From positions 4,588,001 to 4,652,000 of the forward strand of contig NZ_CP104562.2 in NCBI RefSeq assembly GCF_025398155.2: a stretch of DNA of 64,000 nt, given 5' to 3'. The notes beneath the pieces were generated by a model that was not told the origin of the DNA, searched no databases, and saw only the letters and a list, made by a program, of their open reading frames with translations. Origin of the DNA: Roseateles amylovorans. GTDB lineage: Bacteria > Pseudomonadota > Gammaproteobacteria > Burkholderiales > Burkholderiaceae_C. Positions 36,664 to 47,345 of this stretch are shown here, one piece after another (position 1 is the stretch's first letter; every line of letters begins with the position of its first letter). The position numbers and the translations under genes are program-made.

Positions 36664-37509
36664 CTATCGGTGAAGGCCGGCTTCATCGGGCTCGTCGGTC
36701 GAGGTGGCGATCATGCTCACCGGCTTGCCTTTGGCCCGCTTGACTGCATAGACCACATAGCCCGACACGCCATACAGACAGAAGACGGCAAACAGCACCG
36801 AGGGCGGATGCAGGTTGATCACCGCAATCCCCAGCGCAATCGCCACAATGACGATGAACGGCACCGAGCGCTTGAAGCTGATGTCCTTGAAGCTGTAGAA
36901 CGGCGCGTTGGTCACCATCGTCAAACCGGCATACAGGGTGAAGCCGAACGCCACCCAGGCCAGTTGCGGATCCTTGTAGACGTCCTTGAAGCCGGCGTCG
37001 TCCATCACCCAGATCAGGCCCACGACCAAGGCCGCCGCGGCCGGGCTGGGCACGCCCTGGAAGAAGCGCCGGTCCACCACCCCGAGGTTGGTGTTGAAGC
37101 GCGCCAGACGCAGCGCCGCGCCAGCGATGTAGACGAAGGCGGCAAACCAGCCCCAGCGACCCAGCCCCTGCAGCGCCCAGGAATACATGATCAGCGCCGG
37201 CGCCGCACCGAAGCTCACCATGTCCGACAGGCTGTCCATCTGCTCGCCGAAGGTGCTCTGGGTGTTGGTCATGCGGGCGACGCGCCCGTCCAGGCTGTCC
37301 AGCACCATGGCGGCGAAGATGCCGTAGGCCGACTGCTCGAATCGACCGCTGATCGCCATCACGATGGCATAGAAGCCACTGAACAGCGCCGCCAGCGTGA
37401 ACAGGTTGGGCAACAGATAGATGCCCTTGCGGCGCGGGCGCTGCGGCTCGATCAGATCGGACTCGTCCTCGTCGAGCAGGTCCGCGTTCTTGTTCTCGGG
37501 TGAATTCAT
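36664..37509 (-). CDS. pssA: CDP-diacylglycerol-serine O-phosphatidyltransferase
   Basis: Makes phosphatidylserine, the precursor of phosphatidylethanolamine, at the inner membrane. It has 281 residues from the ATG at 37509. The CDP-alcohol phosphatidyltransferase motif DSLDGRVARMTNTQSTFGEQMDSLSDMVSFG has the required Asp residues (DG..AR...G...D...D). About eight hydrophobic segments are visible. The frame extends to 37683 without homology. It lies in the ilv-pssA-leuA order known from Burkholderiales, but the psd gene often found between ilvC and pssA is absent here. Confidence 0.95.
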   Translation of the reverse strand: MNSPENKNADLLDEDESDLIEPQRPRRKGIYLLPNLFTLAALFSGFYAIVMAISGRFEQSAYGIFAAMVLDSLDGRVARMTNTQSTFGEQMDSLSDMVSFGAAPALIMYSWALQGLGRWGWFAAFVYIAGAALRLARFNTNLGVVDRRFFQGVPSPAAAALVVGLIWVMDDAGFKDVYKDPQLAWVAFGFTLYAGLTMVTNAPFYSFKDISFKRSVPFIVIVAIALGIAVINLHPPSVLFAVFCLYGVSGYVVYAVKRAKGKPVSMIATSTDEPDEAGLHR

Positions 37510-37703
37510 GGGGTCGGAGAATAACTCAGCCCTACCGCCCGGCGCGGCCGGCGGGCACCGCCCCGCAAGCGCCGATCCGGCAGGAAACCGCACTGCAGAG
37601 CAATTGTGCGGGCGCCGTAGCGGCCTTGTGGCGCAGCGCCCCTCGCCGGTGATCCACTCGGGGCACTTGGCCTCATCCAACAATCGCTCACACCTGATGC
37701 AAC

Positions 37704-37737
37704 AACGCCCCGCCGCACGGGGGTGCGACGGGGCGTT
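37704..37737 (-). terminator. Terminator downstream of ilvC
   Basis: On the minus strand AACGCCCCG (37729-37737) pairs over 9 bp with CGGGGCGTT (37704-37712), with a further inner CGCAC/GTGCG pairing, followed by GTTG. It is 19 bases past the ilvC stop and probably ends the ilvIHC transcript. Confidence 0.6.
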
Positions 37738-37755
37738 GGCGGGTCGCTGCAGCGA

Positions 37756-38772
37756 TCAGTTCTTGGACTTGTCGACCAGCTTGTTGGCCTTGATCCAGGG
37801 CATCATCGCGCGCAGTTGCTCGCCGACCTGTTCGATCGGGTGCTCGGCGGTCAGGCGACGGCGGCTGATCAGGGTCGGTGCGCCGGCCTTGTTCTCCAGG
37901 ATGAAGCTCTTGGCATATTCACCGGTCTGGATGTCCTTCAGGCACTGACGCATCGCGTCCTTGGTGGCCGAGGTCACCACGCGCGGGCCGGTCACATACT
38001 CGCCGTACTCCGCATTGTTGGAGATCGAGTAGTTCATGTTGCCGATGCCGCCCTCATAGATCAGGTCGACGATCAGCTTGAGCTCGTGCAGGCACTCGAA
38101 GTAGGCCATTTCGGGCGCGTAGCCGGCTTCGGTCAGCGTCTCGAAGCCCGCCTTGATCAGTTCCACCGCGCCGCCGCACAGCACGGCCTGCTCGCCGAAC
38201 AGGTCGGTCTCGGTCTCTTCACGGAAGCTGGTCTGGATGATGCCGGCCTTGCCGCCGCCGTTGGCTGCGGCGTAGCTCAGGGCCAGATCACGCGCCTTGC
38301 CGGTCTTGTCGGCATAGACGGCGATCAGGTGCGGCACGCCGCCGCCCTGCTTGTAAGTGTTGCGCACGGTGTGGCCCGGGGCCTTGGGCGCGACCATCCA
38401 CACATCCAGGTCGTCACGCGGCTGCACCTGGCCGTAATGGACATTGAAGCCATGGGCGAAGGCCAGCGACGCACCTTGCTTGATGTGGGGTTCCACTTCT
38501 TTCTTGTAGACGTCGGCGATCTGCTCATCGGGCAGCAGGATCATGACCACGTCCGCGGCCTTGACCGCGTCGGCGATCTCCGCGACCTTCAGGCCCGCGC
38601 CTTCGGCCTTGGACCAGGACGCGCCGCCGCGGCGCAGACCCACGGTGACCTTCACGCCGCTCTCGTTCAGGTTCTGGGCATGGGCATGGCCTTGCGAGCC
38701 GTAGCCGATGATGGTGACGTTCTTGCCCTTGATGAGGCTGAGGTCGGCGTCCTTGTCGTAGTACACGTTCAT
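37756..38772 (-). CDS. ilvC: Ketol-acid reductoisomerase (NADP+)
   Basis: Isomerises and reduces acetolactate or acetohydroxybutyrate in valine and isoleucine synthesis. Class I enzyme, 338 residues. The start MNVYYDKDADLSLIKGKNVTIIGYGSQGHAHAQNL has the dinucleotide-binding motif, and LRRGGASW contains the Arg/Ser residues for NADPH. The Mg ligands are in the LFGEQAVLCGG region and further on. It is third in the ilvI-ilvH-ilvC run, 137 bp after ilvH. Confidence 0.98.
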   Translation of the reverse strand: MNVYYDKDADLSLIKGKNVTIIGYGSQGHAHAQNLNESGVKVTVGLRRGGASWSKAEGAGLKVAEIADAVKAADVVMILLPDEQIADVYKKEVEPHIKQGASLAFAHGFNVHYGQVQPRDDLDVWMVAPKAPGHTVRNTYKQGGGVPHLIAVYADKTGKARDLALSYAAANGGGKAGIIQTSFREETETDLFGEQAVLCGGAVELIKAGFETLTEAGYAPEMAYFECLHELKLIVDLIYEGGIGNMNYSISNNAEYGEYVTGPRVVTSATKDAMRQCLKDIQTGEYAKSFILENKAGAPTLISRRRLTAEHPIEQVGEQLRAMMPWIKANKLVDKSKN

Positions 38773-38909
38773 GGTGGTCTCTCCGGGGAAAATCAGTTCA
38801 GGTGGATGGGTGGGCGGCGAACGGGGTCAGTGATGAATCGGACGCCCGCCGGCCCGTTGTGGGTACGAAATCGTGAAAGCCTGCAGATCTGCGACAGCCG
38901 GCGGGCCGC

Positions 38910-39401
38910 TCAGATCCGGAGAATGCGCTCGCCGCGGCCGATGCCGCTGGCACCGGTGCGCACCGTCTCGAGGATGGACGCACGATCGAGCGCATCGATG
39001 AAGGCGTCCAGCTTGCCGGTGTCGCCGGTCAGCTCGATGGTGTAGGTCTTCTCGGTGACGTCGATGACCCGGCCGCGGAAGATGTCGGCGGTGCGCTTCA
39101 TTTCCTCGCGCTCCTTGCCGACGGCCCTCACCTTGATCAGCATGAGTTCGCGCTCGATGTAGCGGCCCTCGGTCAGATCCACCACCTTCACGACCTCGAT
39201 CAACCGGTTCAGGTGCTTGGTGATCTGCTCGATGATGTCGTCGCTGCCGCTGGTCACGATGGTCATGCGCGACAGCGAGGCATCCTCGGTGGGCGCCACC
39301 GTCAGGCTCTCGATGTTGTAGCCCCGGGCGGAGAACAGCGCCACGACGCGCGACAGCGCGCCCGGCTCGTTCTCGATGAGCAAAGCAATGATGTGTTTCA
39401 T
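38910..39401 (-). CDS. ilvH: Acetolactate synthase small subunit
   Basis: Regulatory subunit of acetohydroxyacid synthase, 163 residues. The ACT domain MKHIIALLIENEPGALSRVVALFSARGYNIESLTV is followed by the second half (DLTEGRYIERELMLIKV ... IDVTEKTYTIELTGDTGKLDAFI). The ACT domain binds valine for feedback inhibition in relatives. It lies 188 bp after ilvI on the same strand. Confidence 0.97.
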   Translation of the reverse strand: MKHIIALLIENEPGALSRVVALFSARGYNIESLTVAPTEDASLSRMTIVTSGSDDIIEQITKHLNRLIEVVKVVDLTEGRYIERELMLIKVRAVGKEREEMKRTADIFRGRVIDVTEKTYTIELTGDTGKLDAFIDALDRASILETVRTGASGIGRGERILRI

Positions 39402-39589
39402 GGGGTCTCGTCCTTCGCGCTCTTCAGACTGCCGGCGGTAACCGGGCAGCCCTTGGCCACGCTCTTCGATGGGGAAATGATGCGCTCGGTGATTTCCGTG
39501 CCGCTCTGGCGAATCGGACCTTCCGCCGGCCAGTCGCCCCGCGCGCGGTAACGCGCCGGACGCTGAGCCGCTTCAGGCCGTCATCGGGG

Positions 39590-41383
39590 TCAGAGGTCTT
39601 CGGAGCCGAGCAGCATCTCGGAAATACCCTTGCCCGCCTGGACCATCGGCCAGACGTTCTCGGTCGGGTCGGTTCGCACATCCAGGAAGACGGTGCGATC
39701 CTTCAGCCGGATGGCCTCCCGCAGCGCAGGCTCCACGTCCGAGGGCTTTTCGACCAGCAGGCCCACATGGCCGTAGGCCTCCGCCAGCTTGACGAAGTCG
39801 GGCAGCGCATCCATGTAGCTGTGCGAGTAGCGCTTGCCGTAGTCCAGCTCCTGCCACTGCCGCACCATGCCCAGGTAGCGGTTGTTCAGCGAGACCACTT
39901 TCACAGGGGTCTTGTACTGCTGACAGGTGGAGAGCTCCTGGATGTTCATCTGGATCGAGCCCTCGCCGGTGATGCAAAACACATCCGACTCCGGCTTGGC
40001 CAGCTTGATGCCCATCGCATAGGGCAGGCCTACGCCCATCGTGCCCAGGCCGCCGGAGTTGATCCAGCGCCGCGGCTCGTTGAAGCGGTAGAACTGCGCC
40101 GCCCACATCTGGTGCTGACCCACATCGGAGGTGATGTAGGCGTCGCTGTCGCGGGTGAGGTTCCACAGCGTCTCGATGACCGACTGCGGTTTGATCACCT
40201 CGGTGGACTGCTTGTAGGTCAGGCAGTCGCGCTTGCGCCAGTCGTTGATCTGGGACCACCAGGCATTCAGCGCCTCGCCATCCGGACGCGCCTGCGATTC
40301 CTTGATCTGGGAGATCAGCTCCTGCAGCACGTCCTTGACGTCGCCCACGATCGGGATGTCCACCCGCACCCGCTTGGAGATCGACGAGGGGTCGATGTCC
40401 ACATGGATGATCTTGCGATCCACCGAGGCGAAGTGCTTGGGATTGCCGATGACGCGGTCGTCGAAGCGCGCGCCCACGGCCAGCAGCACATCGCAGTGCT
40501 GCATGGTCATGTTGGCCTCGTAGGTGCCGTGCATGCCCAGCATGCCCAGGAAGCGCGGATCGGTGCCGGGCATCGCGCCCAGACCCATCAGCGTGTTGGT
40601 GCAGGGATAGCCGATCAGGTCGATCAGCTGGCGCAGTTCCGCCGTGGCCTCGCCCAGGATCACGCCGCCGCCGGTATAGATATAGGGACGCTTGGCCCCC
40701 ATCAGCAGCTGGACCGCCTTGCGGATCTGACCGCTGTGGCCCTTCTTCACCGGGTTGTAGGAGCGCATCTCCACCCGCTCCGGATAGTGGAACGCGGTGC
40801 GGTTGAGCGAGACATCCTTCGGGATGTCCACCACCACCGGGCCGGGACGGCCGGTGCGGGCGATGTGGAACGCCTTCTTGAGCGTCATCGCCAGGTCGCG
40901 CACATCCTTGACCAGGAAGTTGTGCTTGACGATGGGGCGGGTGATGCCGACGGTGTCGCATTCCTGGAAGGCGTCCAGGCCAATCGCCGGCGTGGGCACC
41001 TGTCCGGTGATGATCACCATCGGGATGGAATCCATGTACGCGGTCGCGATGCCGGTGATGGCATTCGTGACGCCCGGACCGGACGTGACCAGCGCCACGC
41101 CGACCTCGCCGGTGGCGCGGGCATAGCCGTCCGCCGCATGCACCGCCGCCTGTTCATGTCGAACCAGGACGTGATGAATGGCGTCTTGCTTGTAGAGCGC
41201 GTCGTAGATGTAGAGAACGGCGCCGCCTGGATAGCCCCAGAGATATTTCACACCTTCGGCTTGAAGGCTCTGGACCAGGATTTCGGAACCGTTGAGCTCC
41301 TGTGAGGAGCCGGAATGGGGGTGCGGTTGTGAGCGAGCTTCCGTGATCGCTGCACGTTTGATGTCCGCGGCAGACATGTCCAT
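39590..41383 (-). CDS. ilvI: Acetolactate synthase large (catalytic) subunit
   Basis: Thiamine-diphosphate enzyme condensing pyruvate with pyruvate or 2-ketobutyrate. It has 597 residues. The catalytic Glu is in LVRHEQAAVHAADGYARATG; SGPGVTNAITGIATAYMDSIPMVIITGQV is typical of AHAS; the ThDP-binding motif is GEGSIQMNIQELSTCQQ. The N-terminus carries an extra ~30 residues rich in Ser/His/Gln before the family domain. An ATTATG box (minus strand CATAAT, 41533-41538) is a possible -10. An out-of-frame ORF with a strong GAGGAGGAG ribosome site overlaps the start. Could also be named ilvB. Confidence 0.97.
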   Translation of the reverse strand: MDMSAADIKRAAITEARSQPHPHSGSSQELNGSEILVQSLQAEGVKYLWGYPGGAVLYIYDALYKQDAIHHVLVRHEQAAVHAADGYARATGEVGVALVTSGPGVTNAITGIATAYMDSIPMVIITGQVPTPAIGLDAFQECDTVGITRPIVKHNFLVKDVRDLAMTLKKAFHIARTGRPGPVVVDIPKDVSLNRTAFHYPERVEMRSYNPVKKGHSGQIRKAVQLLMGAKRPYIYTGGGVILGEATAELRQLIDLIGYPCTNTLMGLGAMPGTDPRFLGMLGMHGTYEANMTMQHCDVLLAVGARFDDRVIGNPKHFASVDRKIIHVDIDPSSISKRVRVDIPIVGDVKDVLQELISQIKESQARPDGEALNAWWSQINDWRKRDCLTYKQSTEVIKPQSVIETLWNLTRDSDAYITSDVGQHQMWAAQFYRFNEPRRWINSGGLGTMGVGLPYAMGIKLAKPESDVFCITGEGSIQMNIQELSTCQQYKTPVKVVSLNNRYLGMVRQWQELDYGKRYSHSYMDALPDFVKLAEAYGHVGLLVEKPSDVEPALREAIRLKDRTVFLDVRTDPTENVWPMVQAGKGISEMLLGSEDL

Positions 41384-41421
41384 ATGTCGAACCTCTGAGA
41401 ATTTCTCTGACGAAAAACCAT
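41248..41421 (-). CDS. Possible short ORF overlapping the ilvI start
   Basis: A 57-codon frame starts at 41421 after an excellent Shine-Dalgarno (GAGGAGGAGCACCG before ATG) and runs out of frame into ilvI, ending at 41248. The peptide (MVFRQRNSQRFDIWTCLP..) has no recognised features and no Val/Ile/Leu run. It may be a translated upstream ORF that influences ilvI initiation, or the strong ribosome site may simply serve ilvI from a distance. Confidence 0.2.
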   Translation of the reverse strand: MVFRQRNSQRFDIWTCLPRTSNVQRSRKLAHNRTPIPAPHRSSTVPKSWSRAFKPKV

Positions 41422-41590
41422 CGGTGCTCCTCCTCTCACTCTTGTGAAGCGGATTCGGAACGTCGCGTCAAAAACAGGGCGGCCCGGGTCGGGCGGCCAG
41501 CTTGAGACCATACTGCGTTGTACGAATCGGCGATTATGCATGCAAACCCGAAGGGGCGGCGAAATGCGCCAACCGGGCCGCCCGACGGCC

Positions 41591-42217
41591 ATGGGCAATG
41601 CCATAATCCCGCCCGATTTCGCCCGCCCGACCGCCTCCCGGCGACAGCCCTTGGCCACAGACAAAGAACTCAACGAATTTCTCAGAACGGTGGACAAGCG
41701 CGCCTTCAAGCGCACCGTCTATCTGGTGCGAGACGAGGACGCGGCGCTGGACATTGTCCAGGACGCCATGATTCGCTTGGCCGAGAAGTATTTCGACCGC
41801 CCGGCGGCCGAGCTGCCGCTGTTGTTCCAGCGGATTCTGTCGAACGCGACCATGGACTGGTTCCGCCGGCAGAAGACACGCAATGCGGTGTTCAGCAACC
41901 TGTCGGATTTCGAAGGCGGCGACCCGGGCGAGGATTTCGACCTGCTGGAAACCCTCGAAACCCAGGAGGGCGCGATGGGCGCCCTCTCTGCGGCGGACGA
42001 GGTTTCCCGCACCCAAGTGCTCGGATTGATCGAAGTTGAGGTCGCCGCACTGCCGGCGCGTCAACGAGAAGCCTTTTTGCTGCGTTATTGGGAAGAACTC
42101 GACGTCGCGGAGACGGCCGCTGTCATGGGTTGCTCGGAGGGAAGTGTCAAGACACACTGCTCGCGGGCGGTGCATGCACTGGCCAAAACGCTCAAAGCCA
42201 AGGGAATCACGCTATGA
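41591..42217 (+). CDS. ECF-type RNA polymerase sigma factor
   Basis: Sigma-70 family regulator. Region 2 is DEDAALDIVQDAMIRLAEKYFDRPAAELPLLFQRILSNATMDWFRRQKTRNAVF, and region 4 has the HTH LDVAETAAVMGCSEGSVKTHCSRAVHALAKTL. From the ATG at 41591 it has 208 residues; homology starts at LATDKELNEFL, encoded from TTG 41651, which may be the true start. The stop overlaps the DUF3619 gene (ATGA). It is divergent from ilvI. The next membrane protein may act as its anti-sigma-like partner, which is inference from position. Confidence 0.9.
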   Translation: MGNAIIPPDFARPTASRRQPLATDKELNEFLRTVDKRAFKRTVYLVRDEDAALDIVQDAMIRLAEKYFDRPAAELPLLFQRILSNATMDWFRRQKTRNAVFSNLSDFEGGDPGEDFDLLETLETQEGAMGALSAADEVSRTQVLGLIEVEVAALPARQREAFLLRYWEELDVAETAAVMGCSEGSVKTHCSRAVHALAKTLKAKGITL

Positions 42218-42711
42218 ACAAGAACTCGCCTCCGACGCAGCTCCACCAGGAGTTGGACGCGCGCGTGGCCCGTTTCGGCCTGCGGGTAGCCGCCGGACTG
42301 ACCGAACACAGCGACTCCCTGGCGGGCGACATCCAGGAGCGCCTGCGCTTCGCGCGTGAGCAAGCGCTCGCGAAGGCGCAACTGGCCCGCGCCGCCCAAC
42401 CCGCGACCCAGACCACGGCCCACGCCACCGGCGGCGGCACCCTGGCCCTGGGCGGCGGCGAAAAGACACCGCGCTGGCTCAAGGCCGCCGCCCTGCTGCC
42501 GCTGGCGCTGCTGCTGGGCGGGCTGCTGCTGATCCAGCACAGCCAGTGGTATGAGCAGATCCGCAGCGCCGCAGAGCTCGACACCGAAATGCTGTCCAAG
42601 CCGCTCCCGCCGGCCGCCTACAGCGATCCGGGCTTCCGCGAATACCTGAGCGAGAACCCGAACGACCCGAACAATCCGGTCGACGCCAACGCGGAAGAGT
42701 CCAAAGAGTGA
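42214..42711 (+). CDS. DUF3619 family membrane protein
   Basis: A 165-residue protein with a soluble N-terminus (QELDARVARFGLRVAAGLTEHSDSLAGDIQERLRFAREQALAKA), a single membrane segment (LLPLALLLGGLLLIQH), and a short acidic C-terminal domain ending NPDDPNNP-like. DUF3619 is typically found directly after this sigma factor in Burkholderiales. The arrangement (ATGA overlap, one TM helix) suggests a sigma-factor partner, unproven. Its end overlaps the following gene by GTGA. Confidence 0.8.
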   Translation: MNKNSPPTQLHQELDARVARFGLRVAAGLTEHSDSLAGDIQERLRFAREQALAKAQLARAAQPATQTTAHATGGGTLALGGGEKTPRWLKAAALLPLALLLGGLLLIQHSQWYEQIRSAAELDTEMLSKPLPPAAYSDPGFREYLSENPNDPNNPVDANAEESKE

Positions 42712-43514
42712 GCGCAAGCCTGTCGATGGCCTGGCGCCCGACCCTTCGTTCCCTGCTCCGTCAAACGGCGCTCTTCGGCGCGGGCGTCGCCTTGGCGGCC
42801 TCTGTTTCGGCGCAGGCCGGGGCCTCCTCCGCGCCGGCGCCCGTGGCGCCGACCGGCGCCGCCGCCCTGGCCCTCAGTCCCAACTGGGCCTCGCTGACAC
42901 CCGCCCAGAAGGACGCGCTCGCGCCTCTATCTCGGGAATGGGACCAGCTCGACAGCGCCCTGAAGGGCAAGTGGCTGGAGATCGCGGCCCGCTACCCGAA
43001 ACTCTCCGACGAGCATCAGCAGCGGCTGCGCGAACGCATGGTCGAATGGACCCGCATGTCGCCGACCGAGCGCCAGAAGGCGCGCATCGGCTACCAGCGC
43101 GCCAGCGAGCTGCGCGGCGAGGATCAGCAGTCACGGCTGCAGGCCAAGTGGGAAGCCTACCGGGCACTCCCGCCCGAAAAACGCCAGGAATTGGCCGATC
43201 GCGCCGAGCGAGCGGCTGAAAAGGCGTCGGAGCGGGCATCGGAAAAGATGTCCGCCGAAGCCCCTGCTGCGCGGGCCAAGCATCGTCCGCCGCTGGCCCC
43301 GATCCAGCGTGCCCCGCTCACCGTCAACAGCACCGGTCCGACCGTGGTCCAGGCCCGCCCCGGTGCCACCACCGTCCTGCTCACCCAGCGGGCCGAGCCG
43401 GCGCTGACCAGCGCGAGCGCCGCCGGCGGCGCCGTACTCCGCCTGCGATCACCGCGCGAGGCGGGCCTCGACCCGCACACCTTGCTGCCTCTTCCCAAGG
43501 GCGCCAGCCGCTAA
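42708..43514 (+). CDS. DUF3106 domain exported protein
   Basis: Starts with GTG overlapping the DUF3619 stop. The N-terminal ~38 residues are a signal peptide (TALFGAGVALAASVSAQAGA). The centre (LSPNWASLTPAQKDALAPLSREWDQLDSALKGKWLEIAARYPKLS ... RMVEWTRMSPTERQKAR) is the DUF3106 pattern of repeated W..L....K...L helices, probably periplasmic and extended. A long Lys/Ala/Glu helix and a Pro/Thr-rich tail follow. Function unknown; always near the same sigma factor in relatives. Confidence 0.82.
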   Translation: MSASLSMAWRPTLRSLLRQTALFGAGVALAASVSAQAGASSAPAPVAPTGAAALALSPNWASLTPAQKDALAPLSREWDQLDSALKGKWLEIAARYPKLSDEHQQRLRERMVEWTRMSPTERQKARIGYQRASELRGEDQQSRLQAKWEAYRALPPEKRQELADRAERAAEKASERASEKMSAEAPAARAKHRPPLAPIQRAPLTVNSTGPTVVQARPGATTVLLTQRAEPALTSASAAGGAVLRLRSPREAGLDPHTLLPLPKGASR

Positions 43515-43523
43515 ACTGCTGCG

Positions 43524-44045
43524 ATGACTCTGGTTCGCGACGATGCACCGCCCGGCCTGATGCGGCGGATGGCGGCTTTCCTCTATGAAGGCGTCCTGTT
43601 GTTCGGCGTGGTGTTCATCGCCGGCTGGCTCTATTCCACCCTTACCCAGCAGCGCAATGCGCTGGACGGCCAGCACGGGCTGCAGGCTTTTCTGTTCCTG
43701 GTGCTGGGTGTGTACTTCAGCTGGTTCTGGTCCCGCGGCGGCCAGACCGTGGCGATGAAGGCGTGGCATCTGCGGGTGGTCGACCAGCAGGGCCAGCCGC
43801 TGACCCAGCCCCGCGCGCTGGTGCGCTACCTGCTGTCCTGGCTGTGGTTCCTGCCGGCGCTGCTCAGCGTGTACCTGCTGGATCTGCAACACAGCGGGGG
43901 CGCGATCGTGGGCGCCCTCTTGGCAGGCATCTTCGGCTACCTGCTGCTCGCGCGTCTGAATCCGCAGCGGCAGTTCCTGCACGACCTGATCTGCGGCACG
44001 CGCCTCATCACCCAGCGTCCGGTGCCGCGCGCGAGCAAGGCCTGA
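43524..44045 (+). CDS. RDD family membrane protein
   Basis: A 173-residue protein of the RDD family with three to four membrane segments. The N-terminal GLMRRMAAFLYEGVLLFGVVFIAGW carries the first Arg pattern, though the eponymous R-D-D is partly changed (R..AFLYE). SRGGQTVAMKAWHLRVVDQQGQPLT is the typical second segment, and FLHDLICGTRLI is the end motif. It is the last gene of the sigma-factor cluster, 9 bp after the DUF3106 gene. Transport or Na+/H+ antiport has been reported for some relatives; its role here is open. Confidence 0.88.
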   Translation: MTLVRDDAPPGLMRRMAAFLYEGVLLFGVVFIAGWLYSTLTQQRNALDGQHGLQAFLFLVLGVYFSWFWSRGGQTVAMKAWHLRVVDQQGQPLTQPRALVRYLLSWLWFLPALLSVYLLDLQHSGGAIVGALLAGIFGYLLLARLNPQRQFLHDLICGTRLITQRPVPRASKA

Positions 44046-44111
44046 GCCTGTCCGCACGCGCCCGCTGACCGGACCGCTTCCTTCTCCGCCCGCCTGAGCG
44101 ACGATCTCTCC

Positions 44112-44495
44112 ATGACCAGCAATCCTCACAAGGGCCGCACCGGCCTGAACCGCATCCTGCATGCGGCTGGCTATTCCTGGGCCGGTCTGCGTGCGGCCTA
44201 CAGCGGCGAGAGCGCTTTCCGTCAGGAAGTCTGGCTGACCATCGTCGCCACGCCGCTGGCCTTCTGGCTGGGTCGCGACTGGGTGCAGGTGGCGCTGCTG
44301 CTGGGGTCGTTGATCCTGCTGCTGATCGTCGAACTGCTGAATTCGGCGGTGGAGGCCGCGATCGACCGCGTCTCCTTTGAACTGCACGATCTGTCCAAGC
44401 GGGCCAAGGACATCGCCAGCGCCGCCGTGCTGCTGGCCCTGCTGCTGTGCGCGGGCATCTGGGGCGCGGCGCTCTGGCAGCATCTGCCGCTGTAG
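44112..44495 (+). CDS. dgkA: Diacylglycerol kinase
   Basis: Small trimeric membrane kinase recycling diacylglycerol to phosphatidate. It has 127 residues and three membrane helices. The signature VELLNSAVEAAIDRVSFELHDLSKRAKDIASAAVLL contains the catalytic Glu and Asn residues. It is 66 bp after the RDD gene and followed by a strong terminator. Confidence 0.96.
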   Translation: MTSNPHKGRTGLNRILHAAGYSWAGLRAAYSGESAFRQEVWLTIVATPLAFWLGRDWVQVALLLGSLILLLIVELLNSAVEAAIDRVSFELHDLSKRAKDIASAAVLLALLLCAGIWGAALWQHLPL

Positions 44496-44548
44496 CGCTG
44501 CCCGCTCACGCCGCAAGGCGCAAGCCGCAAGCCGCAACAACAGTCGAA

Positions 44549-44584
44549 AAAAGGGCGGGACGCCTTCCAGCGTCCCGCCCTTTT
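44549..44584. terminator. Bidirectional terminator between dgkA and glnB
   Basis: A 15-bp perfect stem (44549-44563 with 44570-44584), six-base loop, with AAAA on the left and TTTT on the right. It serves the convergent dgkA and glnB genes. Confidence 0.9.
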
Positions 44585-44673
44585 CATTGATGCTGCGCAA
44601 GCTCGGGCCGATACCGGCCGCACGCCTCTCGCGCCAGAACCGGCTGCTTGATGCCGCCGGTCCACCGTCCGAC

Positions 44674-45012
44674 TCAGACGGCGGCTTCGTCCTGCTCGCC
44701 CGTGCGGATACGGATGACCTGCTCGACGGCCGTGACGAAGATCTTGCCGTCACCGATCTTGCCGGTCTTGGCGGCCTTGAGGATGGCGTCGATGCTGCGA
44801 TCGACCTCGTCGTCCTTGACCACCACCTCGACCTTCACCTTGGGCAGGAAGTCGACCACGTACTCGGCGCCGCGATAGAGCTCGGTGTGGCCCTTCTGGC
44901 GACCGAATCCCTTGACCTCGGTCACGGTGAGCCCGGAGGCGCCGACTTCGGCCAGGGCTTCACGGACTTCGTCGAGCTTGAACGGTTTGATGATGGCGGT
45001 GATCTGTTTCAT
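44674..45012 (-). CDS. glnB: Nitrogen regulatory protein P-II
   Basis: PII signal protein reporting 2-oxoglutarate, ATP/ADP and glutamine status. It has 112 residues. The T-loop with the uridylylation site is GHTELYRGAEYVVDF (Tyr51), and the B- and C-loops TGKIGDGKIFV and RIRTGEQDEAAV are intact. It lies directly downstream of nadE (135 bp). GlnB and GlnK cannot be separated with certainty; the nadE context, rather than amtB, favours GlnB. Confidence 0.96.
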   Translation of the reverse strand: MKQITAIIKPFKLDEVREALAEVGASGLTVTEVKGFGRQKGHTELYRGAEYVVDFLPKVKVEVVVKDDEVDRSIDAILKAAKTGKIGDGKIFVTAVEQVIRIRTGEQDEAAV

Positions 45013-45147
45013 CGCGGACTCCGGCGAAATGTGACAAAGATTGACGTGATTTAAGCACGGATGCGGCGCCCGATGCGGACGCGAATGCGGACTCCCCCTA
45101 TGGCCGGACCGGAGGCGCGGTGTCTGCGCACCTCGGAACGTCCACCC

Positions 45148-47244
<2,097 letters not shown>

Positions 47245-47345
47245 GGGCCGAATCCTGCCATCAAAGCAGGCCGGGCCGACCGCCCGACCGCCGAAAGCGC
47301 GGCTTCGGCGCGGGATTTGCGCTTGCCTCTAAGATTTCGGCACGC

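Noticed and set aside
41420..41540. Possible attenuator with a Val/Ile/Leu leader peptide for ilvI
   Set aside because: The GGGCGGCC repeats there are direct rather than a clear terminator hairpin, and no short ORF with a branched-chain codon run was found.
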